Source of the DNA: Candidatus Arcticimaribacter forsetii
GTDB lineage: Bacteria; Bacteroidota; Bacteroidia; Flavobacteriales; Flavobacteriaceae
DNA: 64,000 nt
Direction of reading: 5' to 3'
Assembly: GCF_910589745.1 (NCBI RefSeq)
Contig: NZ_OU342399.1
Coordinates: forward strand, 1,178,001 to 1,242,000
Part shown: positions 37,023 to 45,488 of the stretch, piece by piece
How the letters are laid out: every line of letters starts with the position of its first letter
Position numbering within the stretch: position 1 is the first letter of the stretch
Program-made: the position numbers and the translations under genes
Notes under the pieces: generated by a model
Database searches by the model: none
The model's input: the letters and a program-made list of their open reading frames with translations, nothing else
What the model was told of the DNA's origin: nothing

Positions 37023-38683
37023 TGAAAAACAATATTTCTTTTAGAATATTAATCGTTTGTATTACAATTTTAGTAATTCAATTAATTGCTTCATCCTACT
37101 CTTTCCGTGTCGATCTTACTGCAGACCAACGATATTCTTTGTCAGAATCTACAAAAGATTTTATAAAATCAGTTGAACAGCCTCTTCGAATTGATGTGTT
37201 TTTAAGCGGGAAATTACCACAAGATTACCAACGTTTGAGAACTGAGACTGAAGTTCTACTTCAAAGTCTTGAGTCTGTAAACGATCGGTTTTATTTTGAA
37301 TTTATTGATCCCTTTGAAGGTTCAGAAAATACAGATCAATTATTTGAAGAAATGAGTGGTTATGGATTAGACCCTGAATTAGTTGTTCAGCGTGAAAACC
37401 AAGCTGTAGAGCAATCCTACGTATTTCCTTGGATGATGATTAGTTATGAAGGAAAATCTGTTCGAGTTCCTTTGCTTCAAAAAAATTTAGGAGACACACA
37501 AGAACAAAGAATTCTTCAGTCAATTCAACAATTAGAATATGCTGTTGTAGACGGGATCTTTAAAATTTTATTGAAAAAGAAAAAGAAGATAGCGGTTTTA
37601 AGCTCACATAATACTTCTGAAGATATCTTAATTACAAATTTTCTTCAAGACCTTCTACCTTATTATAATCTAGCCGCATTTGACTTAAAAGCATTCCCTA
37701 AAAATCCATCAAAAACACTTGAAAACTTAAATCGTTTTGACTTATTTTTAGTTTCTAACCCAAAGGAACGTTTTTCAAATTCAGAGAAATTTATATTAGA
37801 TCAATACACTCAGCAAGGAGGAAACAGCTTGTATTTAATAGACCCTGTTCGTATAGATAAGGATAGTTTGTTTTCAATAGCTGGAAAAACAGTTAGTTAT
37901 GGGAACGAATTAGACCTAGATGAATTGTTTTTTAAATACGGATTTAGACTTCGCAAAGAATTAGTAAAAGACCTTTATAGTGCTCCAATTGTCCTTGCTC
38001 ATGGAAATCAAAACAATTCTCAGTACAACCCATATCCTTGGACCTATCATCCACTTTCAAAACCAAATCAAGCTCATCCAATTGGCTCTGCAGTTGGTTC
38101 TGTTTTTTTCAGATTCGGAAGCCCTATTGATGTATTAAAAACAGACTTAAAAACTACTGAACTAATAAAATCTTCCCCCTTAAGTAAAATCGAAAGAATT
38201 CCCTCAATTATATCTATTTCTGAAGCCACACAACCAATAAAACCAGCTACTTTTAACGATACTAGTCAAACACTGGGCTTATTACTAGAAGGTAGTTTTA
38301 GCTCGTTGTACACAAATAGAATAAAACCATTTAAAGTAGATGTGAAGGAAAATAAACCTGCAAGAATGGCGATTTTTGCTGATGGAAATCTTATTGAAAA
38401 TCAAATTGACAAAGGTCAACCACTAGAATTAGGCTATGATAAATGGACCAATAATTTTTACAGTAACAAACAATTTTTCAAGAATACGGTACACTATCTA
38501 ATTGGTGAAAATAAATTTTTAGATTTAAGAACTAAAGAAGTCAAAATAGCAATGATTGATTCCGAAATTGAACAAGGAAAGGTTCAATATTGGCTTTATT
38601 TTTCTGTCATAGCTCCTCTTTTCATACTCTTGATAATCGGCTTTATTTTCAATAGATATCGTTTAAAAAGTTATCGTCAATAA
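37022..38683 (+). CDS. gldG: Gliding motility-associated ABC transporter substrate-binding protein GldG
   Basis: A 553-residue protein with an N-terminal membrane anchor (ILIVCITILVIQLIASS, residues 9-25), the SFRVDLTADQRYSLSESTKDFI start of the ABC-type uncharacterised transport domain, and a C-terminal transmembrane helix (about residues 525-545, YFSVIAPLFILLIIGFIF). The periplasmic part has VAVLSSHN-like and DLFLVSNPKERFSNSEKFILDQY segments. Translationally coupled to gldF. Part of the gliding/T9SS context shared with porX. Confidence 0.93.
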   Translation: MKNNISFRILIVCITILVIQLIASSYSFRVDLTADQRYSLSESTKDFIKSVEQPLRIDVFLSGKLPQDYQRLRTETEVLLQSLESVNDRFYFEFIDPFEGSENTDQLFEEMSGYGLDPELVVQRENQAVEQSYVFPWMMISYEGKSVRVPLLQKNLGDTQEQRILQSIQQLEYAVVDGIFKILLKKKKKIAVLSSHNTSEDILITNFLQDLLPYYNLAAFDLKAFPKNPSKTLENLNRFDLFLVSNPKERFSNSEKFILDQYTQQGGNSLYLIDPVRIDKDSLFSIAGKTVSYGNELDLDELFFKYGFRLRKELVKDLYSAPIVLAHGNQNNSQYNPYPWTYHPLSKPNQAHPIGSAVGSVFFRFGSPIDVLKTDLKTTELIKSSPLSKIERIPSIISISEATQPIKPATFNDTSQTLGLLLEGSFSSLYTNRIKPFKVDVKENKPARMAIFADGNLIENQIDKGQPLELGYDKWTNNFYSNKQFFKNTVHYLIGENKFLDLRTKEVKIAMIDSEIEQGKVQYWLYFSVIAPLFILLIIGFIFNRYRLKSYRQ

Positions 38684-38722
38684 GTGTTAATAAGTTTCTT
38701 TCCATTTTAAAATCATTTAAAA

Positions 38723-38730
38723 TATCTTTG
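38723..38730 (+). promoter_or_regulatory. Candidate -7 box of dnaN
   Basis: TATCTTTG matches TAnnTTTG, 19 bases before the dnaN ATG at 38750. This suggests dnaN has its own promoter after gldG. Confidence 0.45.
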
Positions 38731-38749
38731 AATAAAACCTACCCAAAAT

Positions 38750-39868
38750 ATGAAATTCATTGTATCAAGTAATCAACTGCTTAAACAACTACAAATTCTT
38801 GGTGGAGTTATAAATAACTCAAATACATTACCAATACTAGATAATTTTTTATTTGAGTTACAAACTGATCGTTTAACTCTCACAGCTTCTGATTTAGAGA
38901 CTAGTATGTCTTCAAGCATTTCTGTAGAGTCAGATTCAAGTGGAACAATAGCTCTTCCTGCGCGTTTACTATTAGATACGCTTAAAACCTTTCCTGAACA
39001 ACCCTTAACTTTTGTGGTTCTAGAAAATAATACGGTGGAGATAAATGCAAATAATGGAAAATATGCTCTTGCCTTTGTATCGGGTGATGAATTTCCAAAA
39101 GCGATTCACATCAAAGATCCAAGCAAAACAGTTCTCATGGCTGATATTCTTGCTACAGCTATCAATGCAACTTTATTTGCTTCAGGAAATGATGATCTCA
39201 GGCCTGTAATGAGTGGTGTCTTTTTTCAATTTTCAACTGAATCCTTAACATTTGTTGCCACGGACGCACACAAACTTGTGAAATATTCACGTACTGACCT
39301 TAAAGCAGATAGTACAGCTGAATTTATTATGCCAAAAAAGGCACTTCAAATCTTAAAAGGAATTTTATTAGGAAGTGAGGAGGATATTACTATTGAATAC
39401 AACGACACAAATGCACAATTCACTTTTGGAAACACTACTTTAAGTTGCCGCTTAATTGAAGGTAAATACCCTAACTACGAAGCTGTAATTCCTAAGGAAA
39501 ACCCGAATGTAATGACTGTCTCACGAGAGCCATTCTTAAACTCACTCCGACGTGTTAGTATCTTCTCGAATAAAACAACACATCAAATTAGATTAAAAAT
39601 TGCGGGTGCTGAATTAAATATTTCAGCAGAAGATTTTGATTTCAGTAATAAAGCTGAAGAACGTTTAAACTGTCAATATCAAGGAGATGATTTACAAATT
39701 GGGTTTAATTCTAGATTCATCATTGAAATGCTAAACAACCTTTCAGTTGACGAAATTTCTTTAGCAATGTCTTTACCTAATCGAGCTGGAATAATAACAC
39801 CAATAGACGGAACAGAGGAGGGAGAACAAGTTACAATGCTTGTTATGCCAGTAATGCTTAACGATTAA
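38750..39868 (+). CDS. dnaN: DNA polymerase III beta sliding clamp
   Basis: A 372-residue processivity clamp made of three similar domains. MKFIVSSNQLLKQLQILGGVI, LPILDNFLFEL, TLTASDLETSM and RLIEGKYPNYEAVIP are typical; the C-terminus ends VTMLVMPVMLND where the usual PMRL-like clamp end is. It has its own candidate promoter and a strong terminator downstream. It is far from dnaA here. Confidence 0.96.
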   Translation: MKFIVSSNQLLKQLQILGGVINNSNTLPILDNFLFELQTDRLTLTASDLETSMSSSISVESDSSGTIALPARLLLDTLKTFPEQPLTFVVLENNTVEINANNGKYALAFVSGDEFPKAIHIKDPSKTVLMADILATAINATLFASGNDDLRPVMSGVFFQFSTESLTFVATDAHKLVKYSRTDLKADSTAEFIMPKKALQILKGILLGSEEDITIEYNDTNAQFTFGNTTLSCRLIEGKYPNYEAVIPKENPNVMTVSREPFLNSLRRVSIFSNKTTHQIRLKIAGAELNISAEDFDFSNKAEERLNCQYQGDDLQIGFNSRFIIEMLNNLSVDEISLAMSLPNRAGIITPIDGTEEGEQVTMLVMPVMLND

Positions 39869-39888
39869 GTGTTAAAATAACTAATAAC

Positions 39889-39923
39889 AAAAGCCGTTTA
39901 AGTAAATTTAAACGGCTTTTTTT
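39889..39923. terminator. Bidirectional terminator after dnaN
   Basis: A perfect 13-bp inverted repeat (AAAAGCCGTTTAA and its complement) with a 6-base loop and T-runs on both outer sides. It separates dnaN from the convergent frameshifted aminotransferase gene and can serve both. Confidence 0.9.
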
Positions 39924-39943
39924 ATTTTATAAAATTAAAGTAT

Positions 39944-41196
39944 TTAAGAAGCTTTAATTCCTGCTGACATGCGTTTGTATATTCCACCATCTAAACGCTC
40001 TCTTATAGCGTCGAAAGCGTCTAAGGTAAGTGAAACATCCTCAAGCGTATGTGAAGTGGTAGGAATAAGCCTAAGAAGTATAATTCCTTTGGGTATCACC
40101 GGATAAACTACAATAGAGCAAAATACATTATGATTTTCTCTGAGGTCTTTTACCAAAACCATAGCTTCAGGAATGCTACCCTTTAAATAAACGGGAGTAA
40201 CACAACTTTGTGTAGATCCAATATCAAAACCTCGAGTTTTTAATCGGATTGAAGTGCGTTCACATTTTCCCAAAGTTTATCTTTTAACTCAGGCATATTA
40301 CGTAGCATTTCTAAGCGTTTTAATGCTCCAGAGACGAGAACTGATTGTAATGATTTTGCAAACATTTGAGAACGCATATTATACTTCATAAAGTCAATAA
40401 TCTCTTTATCGGCGGCAATAAAAGCACCTGTAGAAGCCATTGACTTTGCAAATGTTGCAAAATAAACATCTATTTCATCTTGAACTCCCTGCTCTTCTCC
40501 GGCTCCAGCTCCAGTTTTCCCTAAGGTACCGAAACCATGAGCATCGTCTACTAAAAAGCGAAAACTATATTTTGATTTTAAAGCTACTATTTCTTTTAAA
40601 CGACCTTGTTCACCACGCATCCCAAAAACACCTTCTGAAATCACTAGAATTCCTCCTCCAGTTTTTTCAGCTATTTTCGTAGCTCGTTCTAGGTTTACTT
40701 CTAAACTTTCAATATCATTATGCTTATAAGTAAATCTTTTCCCAGGATGTAGACGAACCCCGTCTATAATACAAGCATGAGCATCTACATCATATACGAT
40801 CACGTCATTTTTAGAAACTAATGTATCAATTGTAGATAAAATCCCTTGATAACCAAAGTTTAAAACATAGGCAGCTTCTTTATTCACAAAATCTGCTAAT
40901 TCTTTTTCTAATTGTTCGTGTAGATCTGTGTGACCAGACATCATTCTAGCTCCCATAGGATAAGCAGAACCGTATTCAGTAGCAGCTTCTGCATCAACTT
41001 TGCGTACTTCAGGATGGTTTGCGAGTCCTAAATAATCATTCACACTCCAGGTTATGACCTCTTTTCCTTTGAATTTCATTCTATTTGAAATAGGTCCTTC
41101 TAGTTTTGGAAAAACAAAATAACCTTCAGCAACAGAAGCCCATTTCCCTAGAGGTCCTTTATTGGCGGTAATTCTATCAAATAAATCGTTTATCAT
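39944..41196 (-). pseudogene. Alpha-oxoamine synthase-type aminotransferase split by a -1 frameshift
   Basis: Two overlapping frames make up one gene. The first (41196-40240) encodes 318 residues: NDYLGLANHPEVRK, ARMMSGHTDLHEQLE, VLNFGYQGILSTIDTLVS, VDDAHGFGTLGKTG, and FATFAKSMASTGAF with the PLP lysine. It stops at TAA right after NALQSD. The second (to 39944) continues with KTRGFDIGSTQSCVTPVYLKGSIPEAM and the normal C-terminus. Adding one base near 40247-40250 restores about 417 residues, the usual length. The family includes serine palmitoyltransferase and KBL; here a sphingolipid role is likely but unproven. It may be a real mutation or an assembly error. Confidence 0.8.
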
Positions 41197-41216
41197 ATTA
41201 TAAAATGTAAATGTTG

Positions 41217-42257
41217 TTATTTTATGTATTCAATCTTTTTTGGGTTTTTTATGTGATCATTATCAAAAAAACCTTGTTCATTCATCCATTGATCAGAATA
41301 AATTTTGCTCATATAACGAGAGCCATGATCTGGAAAAATTGCAACTACATTACTCTTTTCATCAAAAATATTATTTTCATGAAGTTGTTTTATAGCTTGA
41401 AAAACGGCTCCGCAGGTGTAGCCTACAAACATACCTTCGGTTAGCGAAATTTCTCTTGCTGTGTGAGCACTAGCCTCATCAGTTACTTTTTCAAATAAAT
41501 CAATTATTTCAAAGTTAGTTGAACTTGGAATCATATTCTTGCCAATCCCTTCAATTCTGTATGGATAAATCTCATCTAGATCTAATTCTTGAGTCTCGTG
41601 ATACTTTTTTAATACTGAACCGTAAGCATCGACTGCAATAACCTGTATATCCGGATTTTGTTCCTTTAAAAACTTCCCACTACCTGAAATAGTTCCCCCT
41701 GTTCCGCTGCAAGCAACTAAATGGGTAATTTGACCATTGGTTTGATTCCATATTTCTGGCCCGGTAGTTTTATAATGAGCAAGTGCGTTTAATTCATTGA
41801 AATATTGGTTTATATAAATTGAATTTGCAGTTTCTTTCTGTAAACGTTTTGCAACTTCGTAGTAAGAACGAGGATCATCTGCTTTAACATTTGCCGGACA
41901 AACATAAACCTCTGCTCCCATAGCCCGTAACATATTAATCTTATCCTGTGATGATTTTGAGCTCACAGCCAAAATACATTTATATCCTTTTATTAATGAA
42001 ACCATTGCGAGGCTAAAACCTGTATTACCAGAGGTTGTTTCAATAATAACACTGTCTTTATTGATCAATCCTTTTTTTTCGGCTTCTTCAATTATAAATA
42101 GTGCAATTCTATCCTTATTAGAATGTCCTGGGTTTGAACCTTCCCATTTTGCATAAAAGGATCCAGATAGGTCTTTTGCTATTTTACCAAGCTTAATAAG
42201 TGGGGTGTTTCCTATTAGACTCAGGATATTATCTGAATATTTAAATTTATTTTTCAT
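41217..42257 (-). CDS. Cysteine synthase / cystathionine beta-synthase-like PLP enzyme
   Basis: A 346-residue fold-type II PLP enzyme. [36 protein letters not shown] (Schiff-base Lys in the NKDR), [20 protein letters not shown] and [18 protein letters not shown] are the key motifs. The usual NPGGSVKDR or NPTGSFKDR loop is changed to NPGHSNKDR, which sets this subgroup apart. There is no CBS domain. A cysteine synthase-like or beta-cystathionine role is likely, but the substrate is unresolved. It lies 20 bases upstream of the frameshifted aminotransferase. Confidence 0.85.
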   Translation of the reverse strand: MKNKFKYSDNILSLIGNTPLIKLGKIAKDLSGSFYAKWEGSNPGHSNKDRIALFIIEEAEKKGLINKDSVIIETTSGNTGFSLAMVSLIKGYKCILAVSSKSSQDKINMLRAMGAEVYVCPANVKADDPRSYYEVAKRLQKETANSIYINQYFNELNALAHYKTTGPEIWNQTNGQITHLVACSGTGGTISGSGKFLKEQNPDIQVIAVDAYGSVLKKYHETQELDLDEIYPYRIEGIGKNMIPSSTNFEIIDLFEKVTDEASAHTAREISLTEGMFVGYTCGAVFQAIKQLHENNIFDEKSNVVAIFPDHGSRYMSKIYSDQWMNEQGFFDNDHIKNPKKIEYIK

Positions 42258-42278
42258 AGGTTTTTGAATTAGAAATAA

Positions 42279-44330
42279 TCAAATTTGGTTCTCTAAATCA
42301 AGTATAAAAGCATATTTCTTTGCGGTTTCATGAAGCGCATCAAATCTTCCTGATGCTCCACCATGACCAGCTTGCATATTCGTGTCTAAATATAATTGTT
42401 TTTTATTTGTCTTTAAATCTCTTAGCCTTGCTACCCATTTAGCAGGCTCCCAATATTGAACTTGAGAGTCATGTAATCCTGTGGTTACAAGTATATTTGG
42501 ATAATCTTGTGCTACAACATTGTCATAAGGAGAATATGATTTTATATAATCATAGTATTCTTTATCGTTTGGGTTCCCCCATTCGTCATACTCCGATGTG
42601 GTTAATGGAATCGTTTCATCTAACATCGTTGTCACCACATCTACAAACGGGACTGCACTAATAACTCCATTGTAAAGTTCAGGGGCATCATTAACAATTA
42701 CTCCCATCAACAAACCTCCTGCTGAACCGCCATACGCATATAAGTGATCTGGAGAGGTATATCCTTCCTTTATTAAAAACTTAGAACAGCTTATAAAATC
42801 TGAAAAAGTATTTTTCTTTTTAAATAACTTCCCGTCTTCATACCAATTTCTTCCCATATATTCTCCCCCTCGAACATGCGCAATTGCAAATACAAAACCA
42901 CGGTCTAATAAACTCAACCTTGTAGTTGAGAAATTAGGATCTATAGTAGAACCATAAGACCCATAGGCATATTGAAGAATTGGAGTGCTTGGTCTTAAGT
43001 TAGTTTTCTTATGGTACACAATAGAAATTGGTACTTTTACACCATCGTCTGCAGTTGCCCAAAGTCGCTTTGAAACATAATTTTCTTTATTAAAATCACC
43101 CAAAACCTCTTGCTCTTTAAGAATAAACTTTTCTCCTGTTTCCATATCATATTCTAATACAGAAGATGGATTTGTTAGAGAATTGAATACATATCTGAGT
43201 TTTGTTGTATTAAAATCTACATTTGTTGAGGTGTACAAGGTATAGGTTTCTCCATCTACAGGTAAATAAAAATCTTTTGTTCCATCCCAAGATTGAATTC
43301 TAATTCTAGAAAGTCCATTTTCTCTTTCTGTTAGAACCATATATTCATTAAAAATCTCAAGGTCTTCCAACAAAACCGATGATCTGTGAGGAATAAAATC
43401 TTTCCAGTTGGAACGATCCGTTTTGTTAACCGGAGTTTTCATTACTTTATAGTTATAAGCATCATCAGCATTTGTAAAAACATAGAAAAAATCATTGTAA
43501 TGAGAAATACTATACTCTAACCCCCTTTCTCGTTTATGTATATACTTAAAATCACTCGATGGCTCATCTGACTTTATATATTGAAACTCAGTAGTCAGTG
43601 TACTATAGGAAGAAATAAAAATATATTCCTCGGATTTAGAATCCATTACATAAACACTAAAAGTATCGTCTTTTTCTTCATAAACTAGGGTTCTAGTATC
43701 AGATCCTGAATTAATATCATGCTTATATATAGCTTCTGACCTAAGGGTTTGTGTATTTTTTTGGGTGTAAAACAAAGTTGCATTATCCTTTGCCCACACA
43801 CTTCCACCCGTAGTATTTTCAATAGAAGTTGATAAAAATTCACCTGTTACTAAATCTTTAACCTTCATGGTGTATAATCTTCTCGAAACTGTATCGATAG
43901 AAAAAGCTGCTTTAGTGTTATCGGGACTTATACTTATTCCCACTAATCGGAAATAATCGTGTCCTTTTGCCATTTCATTACAATCAAAAAGTATTTCTTC
44001 GTTTGCTTCTAAATTTTCTTTTTTTCTAGTATATATTGGATATTCTTTTCCAATTTCATAACGGCTAATGTACCAATAGCCATTGTAGAAATAAGGTGCA
44101 GAGCTGTCATCTTCCTTTATTCTAGATTTCATTTCATCAAAAAGACTATTTTGAAAAACCTTTGTATGAGCAGTAGACTTTGAGTAATAGTCATTTTCTC
44201 GTTCTAAATAATCAATAACTTCTGGATTATCTCTCTGATTTAACCAAAAATATTCATCAATCCGTATGTCATTATGTTTATTATGTTGATGTTCTTTTTT
44301 TTCAACCTTAGGAGGGTAAAGATCGTTCAT
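42279..44330 (-). CDS. S9 family prolyl oligopeptidase (oligopeptidase B-like)
   Basis: A 683-residue serine peptidase. Residues 1 to about 400 form the beta-propeller, starting with PKVEKKEHQHNKHNDIRIDEYFWL. The C-terminal alpha/beta hydrolase domain has YAYGSYGSTIDPNFS, AIAHVRGGEYMGRNWYEDGK, the nucleophile motif YGGSAGGLLMGV, an Asp in LVTTGLHDSQVQYWEP and the His in NMQAGHGGASGRF. Oligopeptidase B cleaves after basic residues in small peptides. No signal peptide, so probably cytoplasmic. Monocistronic-looking with 87 bases before the next gene. Confidence 0.92.
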   Translation of the reverse strand: MNDLYPPKVEKKEHQHNKHNDIRIDEYFWLNQRDNPEVIDYLERENDYYSKSTAHTKVFQNSLFDEMKSRIKEDDSSAPYFYNGYWYISRYEIGKEYPIYTRKKENLEANEEILFDCNEMAKGHDYFRLVGISISPDNTKAAFSIDTVSRRLYTMKVKDLVTGEFLSTSIENTTGGSVWAKDNATLFYTQKNTQTLRSEAIYKHDINSGSDTRTLVYEEKDDTFSVYVMDSKSEEYIFISSYSTLTTEFQYIKSDEPSSDFKYIHKRERGLEYSISHYNDFFYVFTNADDAYNYKVMKTPVNKTDRSNWKDFIPHRSSVLLEDLEIFNEYMVLTERENGLSRIRIQSWDGTKDFYLPVDGETYTLYTSTNVDFNTTKLRYVFNSLTNPSSVLEYDMETGEKFILKEQEVLGDFNKENYVSKRLWATADDGVKVPISIVYHKKTNLRPSTPILQYAYGSYGSTIDPNFSTTRLSLLDRGFVFAIAHVRGGEYMGRNWYEDGKLFKKKNTFSDFISCSKFLIKEGYTSPDHLYAYGGSAGGLLMGVIVNDAPELYNGVISAVPFVDVVTTMLDETIPLTTSEYDEWGNPNDKEYYDYIKSYSPYDNVVAQDYPNILVTTGLHDSQVQYWEPAKWVARLRDLKTNKKQLYLDTNMQAGHGGASGRFDALHETAKKYAFILDLENQI

Positions 44331-44417
44331 AGGGATTGAATTCTGATTCGTTTTTGAGATTGAACGAAAATAACACCAAAAATTAAAATTATGACCGTTT
44401 TGGATGTTATTTTTAAT

Positions 44418-45455
44418 TTAAAGTTCACGTTCTAAGTTTATTTTGTTTAAGGTTTCTAAAACATATTCATGTTGTAGTTGAGTATAGTCTCTATGGGTTA
44501 CCATTCTATGTTTTCCTTGACCCATAGATATATATCGAATATTGAAATCATTTAATTTGTTATTAAATTCATTAATATCTATTGATTTCTGAAGATTAAA
44601 GATCACAATGTTAGTATCTACTGGTTCTACCTTTTCAATAAAGTATGAGGCTTCTAAAATTGCTTTTAACTCTTTTGCTTTTCGGTGATCTTCTTCTAAT
44701 GAATTCCATTGATTATCAATTGCGTAACTCGCTGCTTCTGCTAAGAAACCTGCTTGTCGCATTCCACCACCTAAAACTTTACGTACCCTAAGTGCCGAAT
44801 GTATATCTTTTTTACTTCCTATCAATGCCGAGCCAACAGGAGCACCCAATCCCTTGCTAAAACATACCGATAATGTATCAAATAAATGCCCGTAATCTTT
44901 AGGGTTTTGTTTAGAGGCTATAAGTGCATTCCATATTCGAGCCCCATCCAAATGAAGTGCAAGTTTATGTTCATTACATACGGTTCTAATTTTTCCTATC
45001 TCTTTTATGTCATAAAAGGCTCCACCCCCTTTATTTGTTGTGTTTTCAAGACAAACTAAAGTAGTTAAAGGGGAATGATAAAAATCTGGAGGATTGATTT
45101 TAGAAGCTACTTGACTAGCTGAAATTCGACCTCGATCTCCTTCCACTAAAGCACAAGAAACTCCACTGTTAAAACTAACTCCCCCTCCTTCATAATTATA
45201 CACATGGGCATAATGATCGCAAATTAATTGTTCTCCTGGGTTGGTATGAATTTTTATTGCGGTTTGATTAGCCATTGTTCCGGAAGGAAAAAATAAGGCA
45301 GCTTCTTTACCAAATAACTGGGCTACTTTTTCTTCTAATGCATTAACAGAAGGATCTTCTTTAAACACATCATCTCCGACTTTAGCTTTGAGCATAGTAT
45401 CTAACATACCCTCAGAAGGAACGGTAACCGTATCACTAATTAAATTTACTTCCAC
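44418..45455 (-). CDS. Threonine aldolase, GntG-like PLP-dependent aldolase
   Basis: A 345-residue fold-type I PLP enzyme. LISDTVTVPSEGMLDTMLKAKVGDDVFKEDPSVNALEEKVA, LFFPSGTMANQTAI, DHYAHVYNYEGGG, LHLDGARIWNALIAS and CFSKGLGAPVGSALIGSKKDI (Schiff-base Lys) match low-specificity L-threonine aldolases. The ATG at 45455 starts MEVNLISDTV. The zinc protease gene ends 33 bases upstream, so the two may be cotranscribed. Confidence 0.9.
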   Translation of the reverse strand: MEVNLISDTVTVPSEGMLDTMLKAKVGDDVFKEDPSVNALEEKVAQLFGKEAALFFPSGTMANQTAIKIHTNPGEQLICDHYAHVYNYEGGGVSFNSGVSCALVEGDRGRISASQVASKINPPDFYHSPLTTLVCLENTTNKGGGAFYDIKEIGKIRTVCNEHKLALHLDGARIWNALIASKQNPKDYGHLFDTLSVCFSKGLGAPVGSALIGSKKDIHSALRVRKVLGGGMRQAGFLAEAASYAIDNQWNSLEEDHRKAKELKAILEASYFIEKVEPVDTNIVIFNLQKSIDINEFNNKLNDFNIRYISMGQGKHRMVTHRDYTQLQHEYVLETLNKINLEREL

Positions 45456-45488
45456 AATTTTTTCAAATATTTATAATTGATGTTAATG

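Noticed and set aside
40240-40273. Programmed -1 frameshifting in the aminotransferase
   Set aside because: No slippery heptamer in the correct register and no clear downstream structure; a mutation or sequencing error is simpler.
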